A stretch of DNA of 64,000 nucleotides. Origin: an uncultured Alphaproteobacteria bacterium. GTDB taxonomy: Bacteria; Pseudomonadota; Alphaproteobacteria; Rhodobacterales; Rhodobacteraceae. The notes under the pieces were generated by a model. It searched no databases, had not been told where the DNA came from, and worked only from the letters and a program-made list of their open reading frames with translations. The translations under genes and the position numbers were made by a program. The DNA is taken from NCBI GenBank assembly GCA_902573735.1, contig CACGLH010000002.1, positions 186,001 through 250,000 of the forward strand, read 5' to 3'. Shown here piece by piece: positions 62,580 through 64,000 of the stretch (positions within the stretch are counted from its first letter, which is position 1; the number at the start of each line of letters is the position of its first letter).

Positions 62580-63248
62580 TTATTTCATCAAGCTTACGTC
62601 AATCTCGCGATCACAGATTTCTTTTCTTATTTCTTGATCGTGGAAAATTCCTAATATTGCTGTATTCTTTTTCTTTGTTTTTTTTATAAGTGATAAAACA
62701 ACGTCTCTATTTTTATTATCTAGGCTTGCAGTTGGTTCGTCTAAAAGTAGTACTGGATAATCAAATATAAATCCTCTTGCTATATTTACTCTTTGTTGTT
62801 CCCCTCCTGAAAAAGTTGAAGGAGATAATTCCCAAAGATTTTGGCTTATATTTAATTCTTTCAACATTTTTTTAACTTTAATTATACCTTTTTTGTATCC
62901 TATTTTATTAAGTAACAGAGGCTCTAAGACAGTATCGATTGTCTTAACCCTTGGTATTACCCTTAAAAATTGAGAGACATAACCTATTTTAGATCTTCTA
63001 AGTTCAATAGTTTTTCTTGGGGTTTTAAATGATAATATTTCTCCATCTATAGAAATTTGACCAGAATTATATAGATAATTACCATAAATCATTCTAATTA
63101 AGGTTGATTTTCCCGATCCTGAGCTTCCAGTAAGTGCAACACATTCACCTTTTTTTATTTCTAGATTGCAGTTTTTTATTACATTTATTTTTGAACCTCC
63201 TTGATGGTGCAGACGAAATTCCTTTGATACATTTTTAATCACTATCAT
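62580..63248 (-). CDS. phnL: C-P lyase system ATPase PhnL
   Basis: EFRLHHQGGSKINVIKNCNLEIKKGECVALTGSSGSGKSTLIRMIYGNY. Confidence 0.96.
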   Translation of the reverse strand: MIVIKNVSKEFRLHHQGGSKINVIKNCNLEIKKGECVALTGSSGSGKSTLIRMIYGNYLYNSGQISIDGEILSFKTPRKTIELRRSKIGYVSQFLRVIPRVKTIDTVLEPLLLNKIGYKKGIIKVKKMLKELNISQNLWELSPSTFSGGEQQRVNIARGFIFDYPVLLLDEPTASLDNKNRDVVLSLIKKTKKKNTAILGIFHDQEIRKEICDREIDVSLMK

Positions 63249-63249
63249 T

Positions 63250-64000
63250 TTAAAACTGCAAAACTGACGAAACTAATAGTTGGGTGTATTCATGTTGAGG
63301 ATCATCAAGCACCTGATCTGTGAGACCTGTTTCAACAACTTCACCAGATTTCATGACAATTAAACGATCTGCAAGAAGCCTAACTACACCTAAATCATGA
63401 GTTACAATTATAACTGATAAATTTAACCCTATAACAATTTTTCTTAATAAATCCAATAGTTTAGCCTGAACCGAAACATCAAGACCTCCTGTTGGTTCAT
63501 CCATAAAAATTAATCTAGGTTCTGTAATTAAATTTCTAGCTATTTGTAATCTTTGCTGCATTCCACCAGAAAAAGTTGTTGGATTATCATCTATCCTCTC
63601 TGTGCTAATTTCAACCTTACTTAACCAATTTAGAGCTTTTGATCTCAAAGAAGAATAATTTCTTTGTCCCAATGCCATTAATCTTTCAGTAATATTCCCA
63701 CCAGCAGAAATGTCCATCCGGAGTCCATCTCTAGGATTTTGGTGAACAAAAGCCCAATCTGTTCTTGAAAGATATCTTCTTCTTACCTCAGTAATTTCCG
63801 TAAGCTCTTCTTTCACATCAGTTCTAGATTTAAATTTAATTGAACCCTTATCTACTTTTAATCTTCCAGCCAGACAAGATAACAGAGTGGATTTTCCAGA
63901 ACCACTTTCTCCAACAACTCCTATAACTTCACCTTCGTGTAAATCGAAACTTATATCATTACATCCTATTTGATGGCCGTAGGTTTTTGTTAAAGATTTG
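63250..64000 (-). CDS. phnK: C-P lyase system ATPase PhnK (5' end off window)
   Basis: Open to the window edge: KSLTKTYGHQIGCNDISFDLHEGEVIGVVGESGSGKSTLLSCLAGRL...; RRYLSRTDWAFVHQNPRDGLRMDISAGGNITERLMALGQRNY. Confidence 0.96.
   Translation of the reverse strand, partial: KSLTKTYGHQIGCNDISFDLHEGEVIGVVGESGSGKSTLLSCLAGRLKVDKGSIKFKSRTDVKEELTEITEVRRRYLSRTDWAFVHQNPRDGLRMDISAGGNITERLMALGQRNYSSLRSKALNWLSKVEISTERIDDNPTTFSGGMQQRLQIARNLITEPRLIFMDEPTGGLDVSVQAKLLDLLRKIVIGLNLSVIIVTHDLGVVRLLADRLIVMKSGEVVETGLTDQVLDDPQHEYTQLLVSSVLQF

Noticed and set aside
1-64000. CRISPR arrays, IS elements, prophage, tRNA/rRNA genes
   Set aside because: Read-through found no repeat-spacer structure, transposase/integrase ORF, or cloverleaf-like intergenic segment; covariance-model scans were not possible.

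Overview
The window is 64 kb of low-GC alphaproteobacterial chromosome. It resembles marine SAR11/HIMB59/AEGEAN-169-type genomes in gene content, but that placement is inference only. I found no rRNA, tRNA, CRISPR array or transposon. The left part carries the conserved replication-origin neighbourhood: hemW end, parB, parA, rsmG, mnmG, mnmE, rho, hemE, then a non-coding AT-rich gap, then aroE, coaE, dnaQ, Tim44 and smr. There are two near-perfect parS sites, and a likely oriC at 8193-8435 with several one-mismatch DnaA boxes. The middle is housekeeping: hslUV, infB/ylxR/nusA/rimP, rsmB, heparinase, purH, trx/LON/Trm112, ahcY, gpsA/tsaD and hemC/hemD. The right part is accessory: a PhnCDE-type transporter, a YeiH transporter, a TTT transporter with AtuA/DUF4387/AbrB, GH1/GH4 with an agl sugar ABC transporter and an AGAT-like amidinotransferase, a CueR-like MerR/DUF4396 pair, and the left end of a C-P lyase operon (phnM, DUF1045, phnN, phnL, phnK). 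The most interesting items are: (i) the origin with parS embedded in coding sequence; (ii) three apparently broken genes (phnD with an in-frame TGA, rsmB with a frameshift at A10, yeiH with a probable 1-nt shift); (iii) a textbook MerR 19-bp-spacer operator driving an uncharacterised DUF4396 membrane protein; (iv) hairpins directly after all three substrate-binding-protein genes; (v) an uncharacterised AtuA/DUF4387/TTT/AbrB cluster.
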